From Diplosphaera chodatii (taxonomy: Eukaryota; Chlorophyta; Trebouxiophyceae; Prasiolales; Stichococcaceae): a stretch of DNA of 64,000 bases. The stretch spans positions 1 to 64,000 of the forward strand of contig JAALGY010000036.1 of the NCBI GenBank assembly GCA_032358165.1, written 5' to 3'. Every line of letters begins with the position of its first letter. The first letter of the stretch is position 1. This document shows positions 1 to 15,170 of the stretch, piece by piece. Under the pieces are notes generated by a model. The model saw only the letters and a program-made list of their open reading frames with translations, ran no database searches and was not told where the DNA came from. Both the position numbers and the translations under genes were made by a program.

Positions 1-705
1 CCCCCCCGCCCACCACTTCCCGGCTATGCGCGAACCCTTGACAGGTTTGAATATCCCCGTCAATCGCAAACTCCAGCCGCGACACAGCGCCCCGCGCCTC
101 CACCTGACCTTCACATCCTCCTCTCCATGCGACATGACTCTTGACGTGGCCGCTAGTGCGCGCTAGCCTTACACGTCATGATCCACTGTGCACGCGCCGG
201 GGACGCTGGTCACCCGCGCAACGATTATCGACCTATTCAAAATTGAAAAAGAACGCTTACCCTAGATCGTCTCGATCAGCCGTATCAACCGCACAACTGC
301 TAATCGTTCCAATCGACAGGGCAACCATTGTTCACATCGAAGCCTGGTCAAAAGGTACTAGGTGCAAACCTGACTGTTAGCTTGCTAACACCACACCATT
401 TGATTCAGGATGCTGACGTGATGTTCAAGCATGTGGAACCACAGCCTGCTTCTACCATAGAGCCGTGCAGATCAAGGGCTGCGTGCGATTGCTATTGCTC
501 AACAAACACACGCATACATAAGAACACCACCATAATGAAATAAATACTATAATAATATAATTTTTGTGATCTTTGCTGCTACGGTTCAGGGGGCCAAGGG
601 GGCCAAGATGCCATGGCTGGCTTACATCCGAGGGGCCACCCTCTCATGCACATGGAGCTAAATTGACTACACGCTCAGTCGAGTACACCCTACAGTATTA
701 CTTCG
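1..705. other. 3' flank of the PRMT3 gene, no gene seen
   Basis: The window opens in sequence with no reading frame that shows a recognisable domain or a convincing splice pattern. It is the downstream flank of the minus-strand PRMT3 gene and may hold its 3' UTR. A short AT-rich stretch lies near 535-565, followed by a small direct repeat of GGGGCCAAG near 589-607. Confidence 0.4.
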
Positions 706-3874
<3,169 letters not shown>

Positions 3875-4505
3875 GGGGCCTTGCTTGCTGAGCGGTCAGC
3901 GCCCTGGTTGCGATCCTTTTCCACAGGCTAGAGCTGCAGCCTGACACAGTCAGTGCAGTCATGCGAACTGCAAGACGGTAAAGACGGAGGTGCGATATGG
4001 CAAATGGCATTGAAGTCTGCATCGAAGTCGCTCCTGGGTGGGGTGTGAAATGGCTGGTCTGTCTGTGACTCTTCTACACCTGTAAGGTGATTGCCGGAAT
4101 TCCCAGGCTTGCACGACAATCGGCCTGCAGAGCAATGTGAGGGTGTACGTAGCATCCAGACGCATATATGTCACGTTTTGTTGGGGGATCGCTTCACATC
4201 GCATGATGGCATACAATACATGCACCGCTGCAATACGCTGTTGCTTGTTGCGCCGGCATTTGCAAGTCATCTGCACTGTGCAAAAGCAACTGGCAATCCA
4301 ATCTATAGAATCTCACATGAATATTTGATCATGAGTGGCCCTGTGCAAATCACAATGTAACCAGTCTGCAAAGAAATTTGCTGCCTTCCACCTCGCGGCA
4401 GCGTCTAATCAAGGATGAAGTATGCCTCTACAACGGTGGTGAGCTGTAGCTGGTGTGATACAGATGCTGCGCATGCTTCCATGCCGCTGCTGCTTGCCCC
4501 TGGCC
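3875..4505. other. Spacer upstream of PRMT3, presumed promoter and 3' UTR of the next gene
   Basis: 631 bp between two minus-strand genes. No conserved frame was found. It should contain the PRMT3 promoter and the 3' end of the gene whose stop codon is at 4506-4508. Confidence 0.4.
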
Positions 4506-6188
4506 TCAGCTTGGGCCGCCACACACACCGCCTTGCGCTGCCATGACACTGGCGGCACGCGCCCTCGCCAGGGTTTCGGCCTCATTGGCGCACACCTGCT
4601 GGCAGAGCAGCCAAAACACAGGCTGAGGAACAATTGCCATGCACACAGTCATGCAGGCAATGCAGACACTCACAATCATACGACAACCGCAGCGATGTCA
4701 TGCCGCTGACACTGCAGGTGCAATCCGCTGACATCTGGACGTACCTGCTTGATGTCATCCCAGTTGTCCTTCTGGCTGCCCGGCACCAGATGCTGCGGAG
4801 CACAGCAGTTCTTGCGGCGGCCGCAGCCAACACTGTGCCGCGATACGAATTGCGAGCCCGCTGCGTGCCATTGCCGGATGCTGTCAGAGTCCAGGCGTGC
4901 GATACACAGCAAACGCTGCGCCTGCACCCGCACGCTGTTTCGGTCCGCGTCAAAGCCACACACCAGGTCAACATATCCGCCCTGCAGAGCACAGAGCAGG
5001 TGCAGACCATCTGCCACTGACGGTCCACTGCTGAAACACAGCCGGCTTGCTGCCTTAAGATTGCATTGCCAATGAGCGGCCTCGTTTCCTGGTGCGTACC
5101 TTGCCATGTTGCCTGACCAGGCCCGCCCTGCTCCGAACGCACAGGCATTTGGTGCTGCTGCCGAAGTGGGACCGGGTCGCAATGCTGAGGTGCGTCAAAA
5201 GCGACGCCATGATGGCACCCATGTGCTCGGGGAGGATGTGTGGCACCATTCGCATGCCTGTCTTCTCACATACCCAGGTGCCAACCAGCCGGTGCAAGTG
5301 CAGCAGCTCGAAGGCACGTCTGTTTGCATCTGCGACCACGTGCATATATGATTATCCAATAAATGTATACAACACAGGAGCCTGTGCATTGATCCTTTCC
5401 CAATATTTGAAATAGTTTGAACATGGACTGATGTGCTTGCGGCGATAGTGCAACCACGTTTGGCCTGTCTTGCCGTTTCACCTTCGTCCCAGACGTGGTA
5501 TTTGTGGACACCTTGTCGTGTCAGATCCTGCACCATCTCCTGGTGCTTCTGTATTGACCGCATGCTGGCTGCATCTTGCACCACGCCCATGTGCGAAATA
5601 GATGTCGCTTGCAGCAGAGCACAGCGCGGTACACTCCGCCGTTTACTTGCACCTCAGTGCCATGCGATCATGTGCACCCAACACAGGGGTTTGACTCCGT
5701 TTGCTCACAGCCTGCGCGCAACAGCCGAATGAGTTGCGGTTTCACGTAGATTCCCTGACGACTGCTGACGACCGGGGCACTCACTGATGAAGACTCAGGG
5801 TGTCTAGCCTGACTCCCAACACGGACCATGCCATCAGTGCATCAGGCGTGCATGCCCTTAACAATTTGCAACTCAGACGCACCCGATGATCAAACAGGGC
5901 GGTACAGACATTGCTGCCAACTCTGCACCCAATTCGAGTATTGCCAGGTCGATGATCCACCTTAGTTGTGCACCACACTTGACGTTGCCGTGCGACGCTC
6001 CTGATTGCCAACTGATTCCGTCGGAAGCACTCTTTGCTGGGTCCCAAACTCCGCAGCTGTGATCCCCAATGTAGCATCTGCTCCGGCAGCGCAGGGATTG
6101 CTGATGTGACGTGCCCTACGCACTCGATCAGCAGACCCCCACTGCACTTCGCCGTGCTCAGCAAGCGCCTGATGCTTAAGTTGGCCAT
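4506..6188 (-). CDS. Unidentified protein with mitochondrial-type leader and possible ARM/HEAT-like segment
   Basis: I do not recognise the family. A start at 6188 opens a leader rich in Arg, Ser and Leu without acidic residues (MANLSIRRLLSTAK at its start), as in mitochondrial presequences, ending at a phase-0 donor near 5985. Likely exons follow near 5440-5605 (HKYHVWDEGETARQAKR), 5275-5345 (RRAFELLHLHRLVGTW, before a strong GTATGTGAG donor), 5100-5190, and 4745-5060. The last has a stretch resembling an ARM/HEAT helix pair (GGYVDLVCGFDADRNSVRVQ, then RLLCIARL). A final exon (about 4506-4595) gives an Ala-rich helix, ANEAETLARARAASVMAAQ, and a stop. Exon joining is uncertain, so the product could differ in detail. 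The start lies only 19 bp from the divergent SEC10 start. Confidence 0.4.
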
Positions 6189-6207
6189 GACGGGTCGGCA
6201 GTGAGCC

Positions 6208-9200
6208 ATGGCAGCGCGAGGCAAAGGCCATGCGGGCGCGGGCAGGGCGGCGCTGCAGCCGCTGCTTGGCCTGCAGCACTTCAACCAGGCCGACTTTGAG
6301 GTGCCTTCGTCATACATCCTTGGGCAACTTCAATGCATGTCCGGGCATCTGACAGTGGTGCAGCAGGGCGGTGTGACATGTGCGCACATATGCCATCCGT
6401 AGGTGGACATCCTGATGAATGACCTTGCTGCGGAGCTCCTGCAGCCACCAGCAGAGCCATCAGCGACCGGTGCAGCGGGGCCGCCAGGCATTGCCCATGT
6501 GCCCGCCGATGCCGTTGGCCTCTGTCGTCCATTGCTGGAACGCTTTGAAAGGTTTGGGGGACTGTTCTGTCATTGTTGACGGAGCCACCTGCCCGCCTGC
6601 CTGCCTTGCAGCTGCCGTATAATTGACACTGGTGTGACTGGTGGCGCAGGGCAGACCGGGACCTCGTTCGGCTCGAGGGCAGTGTGAGCGCCAAGGTGGA
6701 TGCTGCTCAGGCGGAAGTAGCAGCCAGGCATCGTGCTTTCGAGGTGCGTTGCGGCGTGGTTCAGTCAGGCGGCCGTGCAGTGATGTATGTGCACACAGCT
6801 GTGGGCAGGCCGATGGAGAGGTGCGCTGCCAATGTGTGAGCAGGAGCAGGTGGCGGGGCTGGAGACGGGGTTTGAGGCGCTGCAGGCCCGCTTCAAGGAT
6901 CTGGACGACCGGATGGCCAGCGCCGCGCAGGTGGCCACCCGCCTCGGCGACCGCCTGCAGGTGGGCTGCCCTGCGCACCGCGTCGTGCACCGCTGCGCCA
7001 AGCACTGCCACGCCCACTCAATCAGCCACAACTCTGCAAAAGCCCCCTGGCTGGGTGCTGCGCAGACTGCAGAGATGTTCAGGGAACGCGCGACGGAGGC
7101 CATCAACATGGTGCAGTACTTGCAGCAGTTCAGTCGCACCACCGACTTCCGGGATCTGTCAGACCTCTTCCACCAGAACGACGACCTGGACCGTGCCGCC
7201 GTGCGTTGTCTTGGTGTGACACTGGGTGTGCTGTGCGACGGCTTGCTGGTACATCGGAACACCAGTTCCCATTAATGTGTTTGGTCCGTGCACACCACTC
7301 AGATGCAGGGTGCCTTGTCTGCAGGCGATGACAGGGCAGATGCAGGCACTTGCACAGGAGCTGGTGATGGCGAGGGAGCGGGCTGGCCTGGCGGCCAACC
7401 TGCCGCCTAGCTCGGCTGGCGGCACACAGCAACCGGTGCGTCACCACATGTCGGTCGGCCTGCATCGCACATCCGCTTGGACGAAGCTGGTGCCGGATGG
7501 TCCCGAGCCGCTACTGCTGACGGCGCTGTGTGTTGCACATTGGCAGGGCACCATTGAGTATGCGGCCGCCAAGCTGGAGGAGTTTCGACAGCAGCTCGAG
7601 CTGAAGGTGGTCTCACGGTTTGACGTTGCGGCGGGCAAGGCCGACTACACGGCTATGGCACAGTGCGCGCGCATCATGTCACACTTCCCGCGAGGCTCTG
7701 AGACGCTCATCAATGTGAGCCTTTCTTCACTCGCAGCACATCGTGCAGGCATGCCGGTCACACCCCGCTGCGCACCACGGTCTGCCCCACAGCAACCCTG
7801 GCAATGTCGGCACCTGCTGCGACGTCGTGCTCTTTGCACTGGGTGACGTAATCAACCGAAGACGCCTCTTCGGACATGCCTGCCACGATTGTGTGCTTGC
7901 CGAGGACCAGGTCTCAGGGTGGCTGGGCTGGGTTGCAGAGGTACATCGCGTCGCGGCGGATGTTCATGGACGTGCGGGAGGTGCTGGGGCCGGCCGCGGA
8001 GGAGGGGGGCGCCGGGGAGCCGGCGGGGGCGGCGCTGCTGCGCCTCAACGCGCTGCACCGGAGCATCAGCGCCGCGGTCGCAGAGGAGGCGCCCGCCATG
8101 GCCCGCATCTTCACCAGCCCCGCGGCCGCGCTGGCCGCCTTTGTCACCCGCATCTTCGAGCAGCGCCTCAAGGTGGGCGCCCGGCTGGACCCGTACACAG
8201 GCATCAACCACCTGCGGGAGGGTGCATGTTGTCTAGCTGACATGACACATCATATGTGCAGTGGTCCTCAGTTGGGTGATGTGTCCAGCGTGCTGTACAC
8301 CACTATAGCACATGCTGAAAGGAAACCCCTATCTAGCCATCAGGGGTTGCGCACGGACGCCGCTACACCTGATTCAGGAAAAGAGATTTGCACACTGTGT
8401 GTGCTGCGGGTGCACCGTACACCCTGACAGCTTGCAACACATTGCTGCGTCCGTGCCGCTGCGCGTCAGGTGACACTGGAGGGGCTGCTGGTGGTGCCGG
8501 GCCCCGGGGAGCCGCCCGAGGCGCTGCAGCAGTACCTGCAGCTGCTGGCGGAGGCGTACCGCCGCACCCACGCCCTCGCCACCAAGCTGCAGCCCATTGC
8601 TGGCCCCAACTGCAACACCTCAGTGCGTCTCCGCTCGGTGTCCCGCTCCATGTACACCAGCAGCAGGCTCAGCAGAAGCAGTGTCACGTTCAGTCGCAGA
8701 ATGCCAGCACTTGTGGTGTAGCGTAAAATAAACACTCAATCATCCCGTCGTTGTTTCGTTCGTTTCGTTTCGTTTCGAAGTAAGTCCCTCAGTCAAGAAG
8801 GCGTTTCTCCTCATTTCGAGCCAGCACCTGGGTGCAGGAGCTGGCAGACGTGGTGTTTGCAGAGGCGCTGGAGGAATACACCGATCTGGAGCTGGCGTGG
8901 CTGCAGCGGCTGTACGAAACGCGGGCTCCCGCCGCACAGGGCACCCTCTCCCTGCAGCTGATCACCGACATGTTCACCTGGAATCGCGAGGTGCCAGCCA
9001 CCTTCCCCCCTTCGCAACAGGCTGAATTTTCTTTGTTCAGCTGCTGGACGTGACTGCCGTCCACACTGCATATGATCATTGCTTGATGCAACAAATGAAA
9101 CCCACTTCAAAGCAGTCGAACTCAGAAAGAAGTTTGCTTGGTGCAATGACTGACCACTGAGGTTGAGGCCAGCAGGCTGTGGAGAGGAGCGGGGTGGTGT

Positions 9201-11863
9201 GCCCCCAGGGCGAGCGGCCCGCGACTGTGCGCGCCCTGTTCCACTCCTCGACGGTGGACCGCGCGTCCACCGGCTGCCTGCTGGAGCAGGTGCACCAGGC
9301 GCAGCCTGCAGCCAGCGCTGCGCGCACGCACTGTCCAGCAGCTCCCTCCTGTGCCGCACTTGCCACTTACTGTATTCGGTCTACTGAAGTCACTGCCAGA
9401 CAACATCGACTGCACTGCAGGTGGCATCACACGTCATCGCGGCCATCGCGGATGCGGTGGAGCAGGCGCGCAGAGCGGCTGCAAAGCCCTTCCAGCCAGC
9501 GGCCGACATGCGCGGGCCCGCGCTGCTCAACAAGGCGGCGTACCCCGTGGCCGCGGAGGGCATCGGCAAGATCCTGGCCGCTGTCAACATCGCCACCTCC
9601 ATCATTCGGGTGTGCATCCTAAACCCTGTTGCAGCCTGGTGGCACCAAGACTAGTTTACTTGCAGCACACCTGTTCACGTGCTGCCGTCTTTCACAATGC
9701 AGCAGACACACACTTTGGCTCTTTCACTTTGGGAATTGCAGAAAAAAACATAATGTAACGATTTTACACCTGCATCTATGCAATTCTGTGGAATTGAATA
9801 AACACGTTTTCTGAAAGTTGTGTATGCAGCTGATTGAAATTCATCGTTGTGCTCACAGAGCACAACAACCGTATTATTGCTGAAATAACAACCGAGGTGT
9901 TGAGGTCCGCCCTGTGCATGTGGTGTGCGCAGCTGCTGGTGCAGCACTACAGCACGGTGGTGGAGCCGGCGGTGGAGGTGAGCCCGCCCGAGGCGGCCAG
10001 CTGTGCGACGGGGCTGGCGGCCCTGACGCGTGCCGTGGAGGACCGCGTCACGGCCGCCCTCGCCGCCTCGCTCTCCTACCTCGCCTCCCAGGTGCCGCAG
10101 GCTCAGACGCCCGGGTGGGCGTCCGCAGCCGGGTCGACCCTGTCGCCAGTGGGACCTGCTGCACCCCGCCCCCGGCTACAGGCCTGCTGGCGGGCGCATG
10201 CAGGTGGACAGGACGCTGGCGGCGGAGCAGAGGCGGGCGGACTTCCTGCCCAGGGCGGAGGGCGGCCCGGCACTGGAGCTGGAGCGCCCCACGGACGCGG
10301 CGCTGCTGGCCACCGCCCTGCTGCGCGCCGCCGCCCGCGTGGCCACCGCCAACCTGCACGCCGCCAACCTGTTCTCCTTCCTGACCCAGGTGCCCGGCTC
10401 CCGGCTGACTCTGCTCAATGAGATGGGGTCGCAAGACATCGACCAGGTCGATGTCGGTGCGGAATGCGAATCCTGTTCAGGTTAAGATCACATGCGCATT
10501 CTGGATTTTCTAGCAGTAAAATCGTACAGAAACGCAAGCTTTGGTGAAAAGGGAATGCCCGCGCATATCTCATGTTGTGCCAGAAAGCACCTAATCAAGA
10601 GAAGAATATATACATATATACGTATAACATTCATGCGAAACATGATCTGGAGCCAGGTATGCATCGGACGCCACAAACAGGTAATGAGTGAAGAGGTTGA
10701 TTTGCAGAAATGATCCATCAGATGTTTTCTTTATCTGATGTAACACATAGTTATAAAATATTATTTATCCACTGGATTTGTTTACATATTTATTTACTTA
10801 TTTAGCATCAGAAATCATTTATACTTGTGTATGTCGTGGTTGACATGTTGGATAGAACCTCTAAAAGCTTCCAGGCCTTTCTTAATATTTTTTAGCACTG
10901 CCAGATGCTGGCATGATAAATGCTACAATGCATCAGATGTTCAGACAGCCTGTGCTTCCGCACACCTTTGTGCAGGCAAACTGCAGTTTTCTGCCGGCCT
11001 TGCACAGACGCCTGAAAGTAACTCTTCCTGACTGGCGTCCATGAGCCTTGTTTGCTTTGCGGTCTGAGCACCCAAGGATTCAGCACGATGATTTTCGTGC
11101 CGTCTGTTGGCACGACTGCTGGGCAAATTTGGCCGTAAATGGGCAGTTCCCGCCTGGGTTCACTCCCAGCCTTCGAGGTGAATATGTTGCAAATTTTACT
11201 ACCGGATCGCAGCTGAGTGTGCCTCTTTGATATCCGTCAAAGGGTTCACGTGGCGGATTGGATTCCGCATGCGATGCTGGGCATTGCAGGACATGCATCA
11301 CTATTGAATTCGTGAACTCGGCAACTGCTCGGTACTGCTGTCTGTCATAAAAGCGCTACTTACTGACTGCAAGCATCCTGCGCTGGCACAGCTGGGGCGG
11401 CAGGTGCACAGCGTGCTGATGGGGCACATGCAGCGGTACACCTACAGCGCAACAGGTGCGCTGCGCTGGAAGCGGGACGTGACAGAGTATGCTGACTGGG
11501 CGCGGGCGCTGCGTGCGCCGCTGCTCGACGACCGTTTCCAGGAGCTGCAGGTGCATTGTTTTGAATCCTGCGCCCACAGCATAGTGATGTGCACGTGACA
11601 TGTGCTTCACTTTCGCAACTTTTTCAGACAACAAGTCCTGGAGAGTCGATTACTTGATGCAGTGGGGCTAGCTTGTGATGACGTGGATGCAGGCATTGGG
11701 CAACGTGCTGGTAGTGGCGCCGACAGCACTGCTGGGCCTCGTGGAAGGCAGCCTGCGCATCAGTCACAGCGCGGCACTGAAGTTCATTCGCCTGCGGGAG
11801 GACTTCAAGTCTGCACGGCTGCCGGGGGGCATCTCCCTGGCGCAGGCCTTTGCTGAGGAGTGA
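6208..11863 (+). CDS. SEC10: Exocyst complex component SEC10 (EXOC5), 16 exons
   Basis: Subunit of the octameric exocyst that tethers secretory vesicles to the plasma membrane. All exons join in phase: 6208-6300, 6403-6551, 6650-6743, 6844-6960, 7066-7200, 7325-7435, 7547-7714, 7939-8172, 8470-8622, 8838-8990, 9176-9289, 9421-9609, 9933-10091, 10204-10389, 11392-11550 and 11693-11863. They give about 794 residues, within the usual Sec10 length. The N-terminal third is coiled coil (VAGLETGFEALQARFKDLDD). Family landmarks are CARIMSHF followed by YIASRRMFMDV, LALSYLASQ-type helices, LRWKRDVTEYADW near the end, and the terminal block FIRLREDFKSARL. Intron 9 carries a TTTCG repeat and intron 14 is a 1-kb AT-rich insert. 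Gene order and phases make a pseudogene unlikely. Confidence 0.9.
8749..8778. repeat. TTTCG pentanucleotide microsatellite in SEC10 intron 9
   Basis: About five imperfect copies of a TTTCG/TTCGT unit inside the intron between exons 9 and 10 of SEC10. Likely a length-variable simple repeat with no evident function. Confidence 0.7.
10390..11391 (+). other. Large AT-rich SEC10 intron
   Basis: This 1-kb intron is far longer and more AT-rich than the other SEC10 introns. It contains an alternating AT tract (about 10606-10624) and A/T-rich runs near 10740-10810. Frames inside it show no conserved domain. It splits the last third of the gene before the LRWKRD exon. It may be an old insertion, but no terminal repeats or target duplication were visible. 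Confidence 0.6.
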
Positions 11864-12207
11864 CGGGTGGAGTGGCCAGGGGTGAGGCGCTGCATGCTGC
11901 CAGCACGCACCACTGCAGCAACACCTCGAACAAAGTTGCCACTCGTTGCACGTTGACCCAATCAGGTGACCGGCCGCTCTGATGACATGGCCACTATAAC
12001 GATGGGCACTCAACAACCTCAGATAGATCAGTGGTCTGGTGTACGGTAGATGTTCTGCTCTTGTGACCTGCTCAGAGAGACATGTTGGCTGTTGATTAAG
12101 AGTGTGCACACTCACATGTGTGTCCTGCTCGCATTGCCTGTCATCTCAAAACACGTCTGGTGATGACCGCCACTAGTATGATAGACACACTCAACAAACC
12201 AACCAGC
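11864..12207. other. Convergent 3' spacer between SEC10 and the U2AF-like gene
   Basis: 344 bp between two stop codons facing each other. No coding signal. It must hold both 3' UTRs and polyadenylation sites. Confidence 0.5.
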
Positions 12208-13957
12208 TCAAGCATAGCCGGCAGCAGGCAGCGCGGGCGGCGGCGGCAGCTGCTGCGGCGGCACCATCATGCCGGGCCCGGTGCTCATCTGCATGCCGGG
12301 CGCGGCCATGCCCGGCGCCAGCCCCGAGTTGAGGTGCGCGTCGAAGATGCCCGCCTCCGCCTGCACGTACTCCATCTCGGGCGTGTAGCGCGCCGCGATG
12401 GTGTTGTCGTCGAAGGTGCGGCCGTGGAAGATGTCCTTGGCGGCGGCGCTCTCGGCGAGGCGGGCGTACTTGAGGTACACGCGCGCCGGCTCCAGAGCCG
12501 TGATGGTCGGCGGCGGCAGCGGCGCCGCGATGCCCACCAGCTCCCCGTACTTGCCCGCCTCCTCCCTCAGGTCCTCCAGCAGCTGCAGCGGGCAGGGAGA
12601 CAAACCTGGCACAGCCGACGCTGCTGGGCGGCGCGTCACACAGCAGCTGCAGTAACGGGGGGTGAGCTCCGCAGCAGGCAGCCTGGGCACTCACGTCAGC
12701 CTTCTCCTGCGGCGTGAGCAGCAGGCGGGCCTTGACCATGTTGTCCAGCCGCAGCACCGTGGTCGGCTCCTGCGACAGCTGCGCGGCGAAGGCGGCGGCG
12801 GCGCCAATGGCGGGCGGCGGCGGCGCGGTGGCCGACTCCACGTAGCCCTTGGGCCGGCCCACGTTCACGTGCCGCCCGCACAGCTCCACCTTGTCCAGGT
12901 TCATGGCGTGGTGCGACAGCTCCTCCGTCCGCATCTCCACGAAACCGAACCGACCTGCGGTACGGGAGCCAAGTCCACCATGCCGATTTTGAGGATCCGG
13001 CGTTTTGCTGCTGCTGCTTGTTTGCAGGGCAGTCAATGATGCAGCATGCAGAGACACTGCTGGGTCTGAAAAACATTTGCAAGCCGCCTGGGCGAGAGGG
13101 ATGTTGGTCGCAATTCACATGTGCCATGTCAGCACTCCCACAAAGTGCACCTGTCGAGTCCAGGCGTACTGTGACAACGGGCGCATTGGGGTGCGCTGCA
13201 ACGAAGCAGTCCAAGAGTCAGCACACAGAGTCCTCAGCACCTGCTGTGGCCACACATACTGCTAGGCAAACAGCATGACTCTGCAAACGCTAGTGACATC
13301 AGGGCGCACCGCTGATGTCCTGGCCTGGGGCATAATCAATGCCACACAAGTGCGCCAGCGAAGCATTGAATAAATCGCGCAGCATGATATCTGTTACGAC
13401 GCCGATCGTCAGGTTCCCAACGTACACTTCGCGCTGCTTTTTGTTAGACAGTGCCGATGTACTACTGCTGAGCGCCTGCACAGGACCCATCCCAGCAGGT
13501 CCTGCCAACCGTGCGCAGCCTTTGGCCAGGGAACCGTGGAGCAAGCACATGTGTGCAGGGCGCACGGGTGGGCACGATGAGGCGGTCGCCATACCTGTTG
13601 CTGCATCAGCTGCTGCTGTGCCAGTAGCTGCTTCTGCAGCTGCTGCTGTTGCAGCGCCATGAGCGCTGCCTGCTGCGCCTGTACACCAAGACGACACATG
13701 TCTTCCCGGGGTGCACGGCAGTGCCGCCAGGGGCGGCGCATCATGTCAGTCAGTCCACAGCAGCGAGCAAGGCCAGTCAAGTTAATGAGAGCAGCGTGTC
13801 CTCATGCGCCTGTGGCCACCTGCTGCATGGCGTCATCGGGCCCATCGCTGAACCGTCGCCGCCGATCAGATCGTTCGCGAGGGCTGCGTGACCGACTGCG
13901 TCGCCTGGACCTTCTGTCGCCGCGATCTGGCGACCTGCTTCGTGATCGCCTGCCCAT
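12208..13957 (-). CDS. U2AF65-like splicing factor (RS domain, one RRM, C-terminal UHM)
   Basis: Probably helps define 3' splice sites by recognising the polypyrimidine tract and binding partner proteins (family inference). The start at 13957 opens MGRRSRSRSP and a run of RS dipeptides. A Gln-rich segment (about 13590-13670) follows, then an RRM with RNP2 VYVGNL (about 13410-13440) and RNP1 GRFGFVEM, the latter assembled across introns near 13160 and 12960. It ends in VNVGRPKGYV. A second RRM-like module sits at 12320-12780 with the UHM hallmark GRTF followed by ARYTPEMEY. The tail is Met/Pro/Gly-rich to the stop at 12208. Classical U2AF65 has two canonical RRMs before the UHM; only one is evident here. 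Exon edges are approximate. Confidence 0.8.
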
Positions 13958-14642
13958 CTTGGCGGTCTGGCCTCCGCACCTCCTGCGCACCGGCACACCC
14001 TCGCTGGTCTTTGCACAAGCCCTTCATCAGCATGAGCCTTTCAATGCCGGGCTGATGTGCAGTGAGACAATCTGCCAGATTGTCCCTGCAGCAGGTTCTG
14101 GTTAGAGCCACGTACCCACCTGTGGCCCGCTGACTCTTCTGTAGCTGGCTCGATCCCTGGCACTGCTTAAGTGGCGGTGTCAACGACACACCCAGTCCTG
14201 CCAGTGGCTGAATGCAGACAAGATTGATCTTGCAGTTTGCTCTGAGTAGCGCGGAGCGGCTGCTTGTCGAACACGAGCTTGCACAACGCTGCATTTCATG
14301 CCACCCAAACACCCAAACACCCTTGCTGCATGTGGATGCAGAACAGTGGGGGTTGGAAGGCCATCATGTTCCTGCACGTTGCCATCTGCGGACTACCGCG
14401 CTTTGCCGTGCATGTTGCACGTTACGCACATCACTTATGTAGTCTGATGCAGAGGTGTCGATCTGCAGTGCTTGTGTTGGGACATTACGCCTGAAAGGCT
14501 TTCAAAAGCTAGCCTCTTGTGCACAACCAGTGGGCACGCACCGCAGCCGCGCCAGCGGCGCTGCGGGCCAGTTTGTGGCCGCGGCCGCATGCTAGCACTG
14601 TGCTGCGCTCCTCTGACGTACATGGCGTGACAGCGGGGCCAG
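13958..14642. promoter_or_regulatory. Divergent promoter region, U2AF-like gene and RPA12-like gene
   Basis: 685 bp between two starts pointing away from each other. No conserved frame was found, and I saw no clear TATA element at a sensible distance. Assigned from gene orientation only. Confidence 0.4.
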
Positions 14643-15170
14643 ATGGCCCACCAGGCGCCGCCAAAGGGGAAATTGCCCGTGCCAGCGCCGGAAGGATTCA
14701 AGCAAATGAGCGAAGAGGCACGGCGGGCACTTGCCGACTTTGTCATTCCTCCAGAGGAATTTGGGTCGATGATCGATAACGCTGAATACCGCGATGAGTA
14801 CCTGTCCCGGCTTTGGATGTTCAGTCCGATATCAGGAAACCTCCTGGACTATGATGTGAGCACGAAGGAAATGGTGGACCCCCAATACGGCTGGAGGCGC
14901 GACCTCGAGCCTGTGCACGGATGGCAAGTGCACGAAGACAACAAGATGGATCGCTTCCGTAGGGAGCACAAGCTGGACCCGTTGGTCAAGGACTTCGTCC
15001 AGTATGACACCTCTGGCAAATATCAGCGCGCCACGACGCTTGAGAAGTGCATGGAGTGCGGCCATGAGGAGATGGAGTACACCACCATGCAGCTGCGCTC
15101 AGCAGATGAGGGCCAGACGGTATTCTTCGAGTGTCCCAACTGCGGGAACAAATGGCGAACGAACAACTAA
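14643..15170 (+). CDS. RPA12-like RNA polymerase I subunit with C-terminal TFIIS-type zinc ribbon
   Basis: An intron-free frame of 175 residues. The C-terminus (about residues 135-175) is a TFIIS-type zinc ribbon with CMEC and CPNC pairs and the acidic tip RSADEGQT. This tip in the A12.2/RPA12 family stimulates transcript cleavage by RNA polymerase I in the nucleolus (family knowledge). RPA12 normally begins with a second zinc ribbon. Here the matching stretch (FSPISGNLLDYD, about residues 59-71) has no cysteine at all, and about 55 extra residues precede it. TFIIS and the polymerase II subunit RPB9 share the ribbon, but the length and the RSADEGQT block fit RPA12 best. Being single-exon is unusual beside such intron-rich neighbours. 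Confidence 0.75.
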   Translation: MAHQAPPKGKLPVPAPEGFKQMSEEARRALADFVIPPEEFGSMIDNAEYRDEYLSRLWMFSPISGNLLDYDVSTKEMVDPQYGWRRDLEPVHGWQVHEDNKMDRFRREHKLDPLVKDFVQYDTSGKYQRATTLEKCMECGHEEMEYTTMQLRSADEGQTVFFECPNCGNKWRTNN

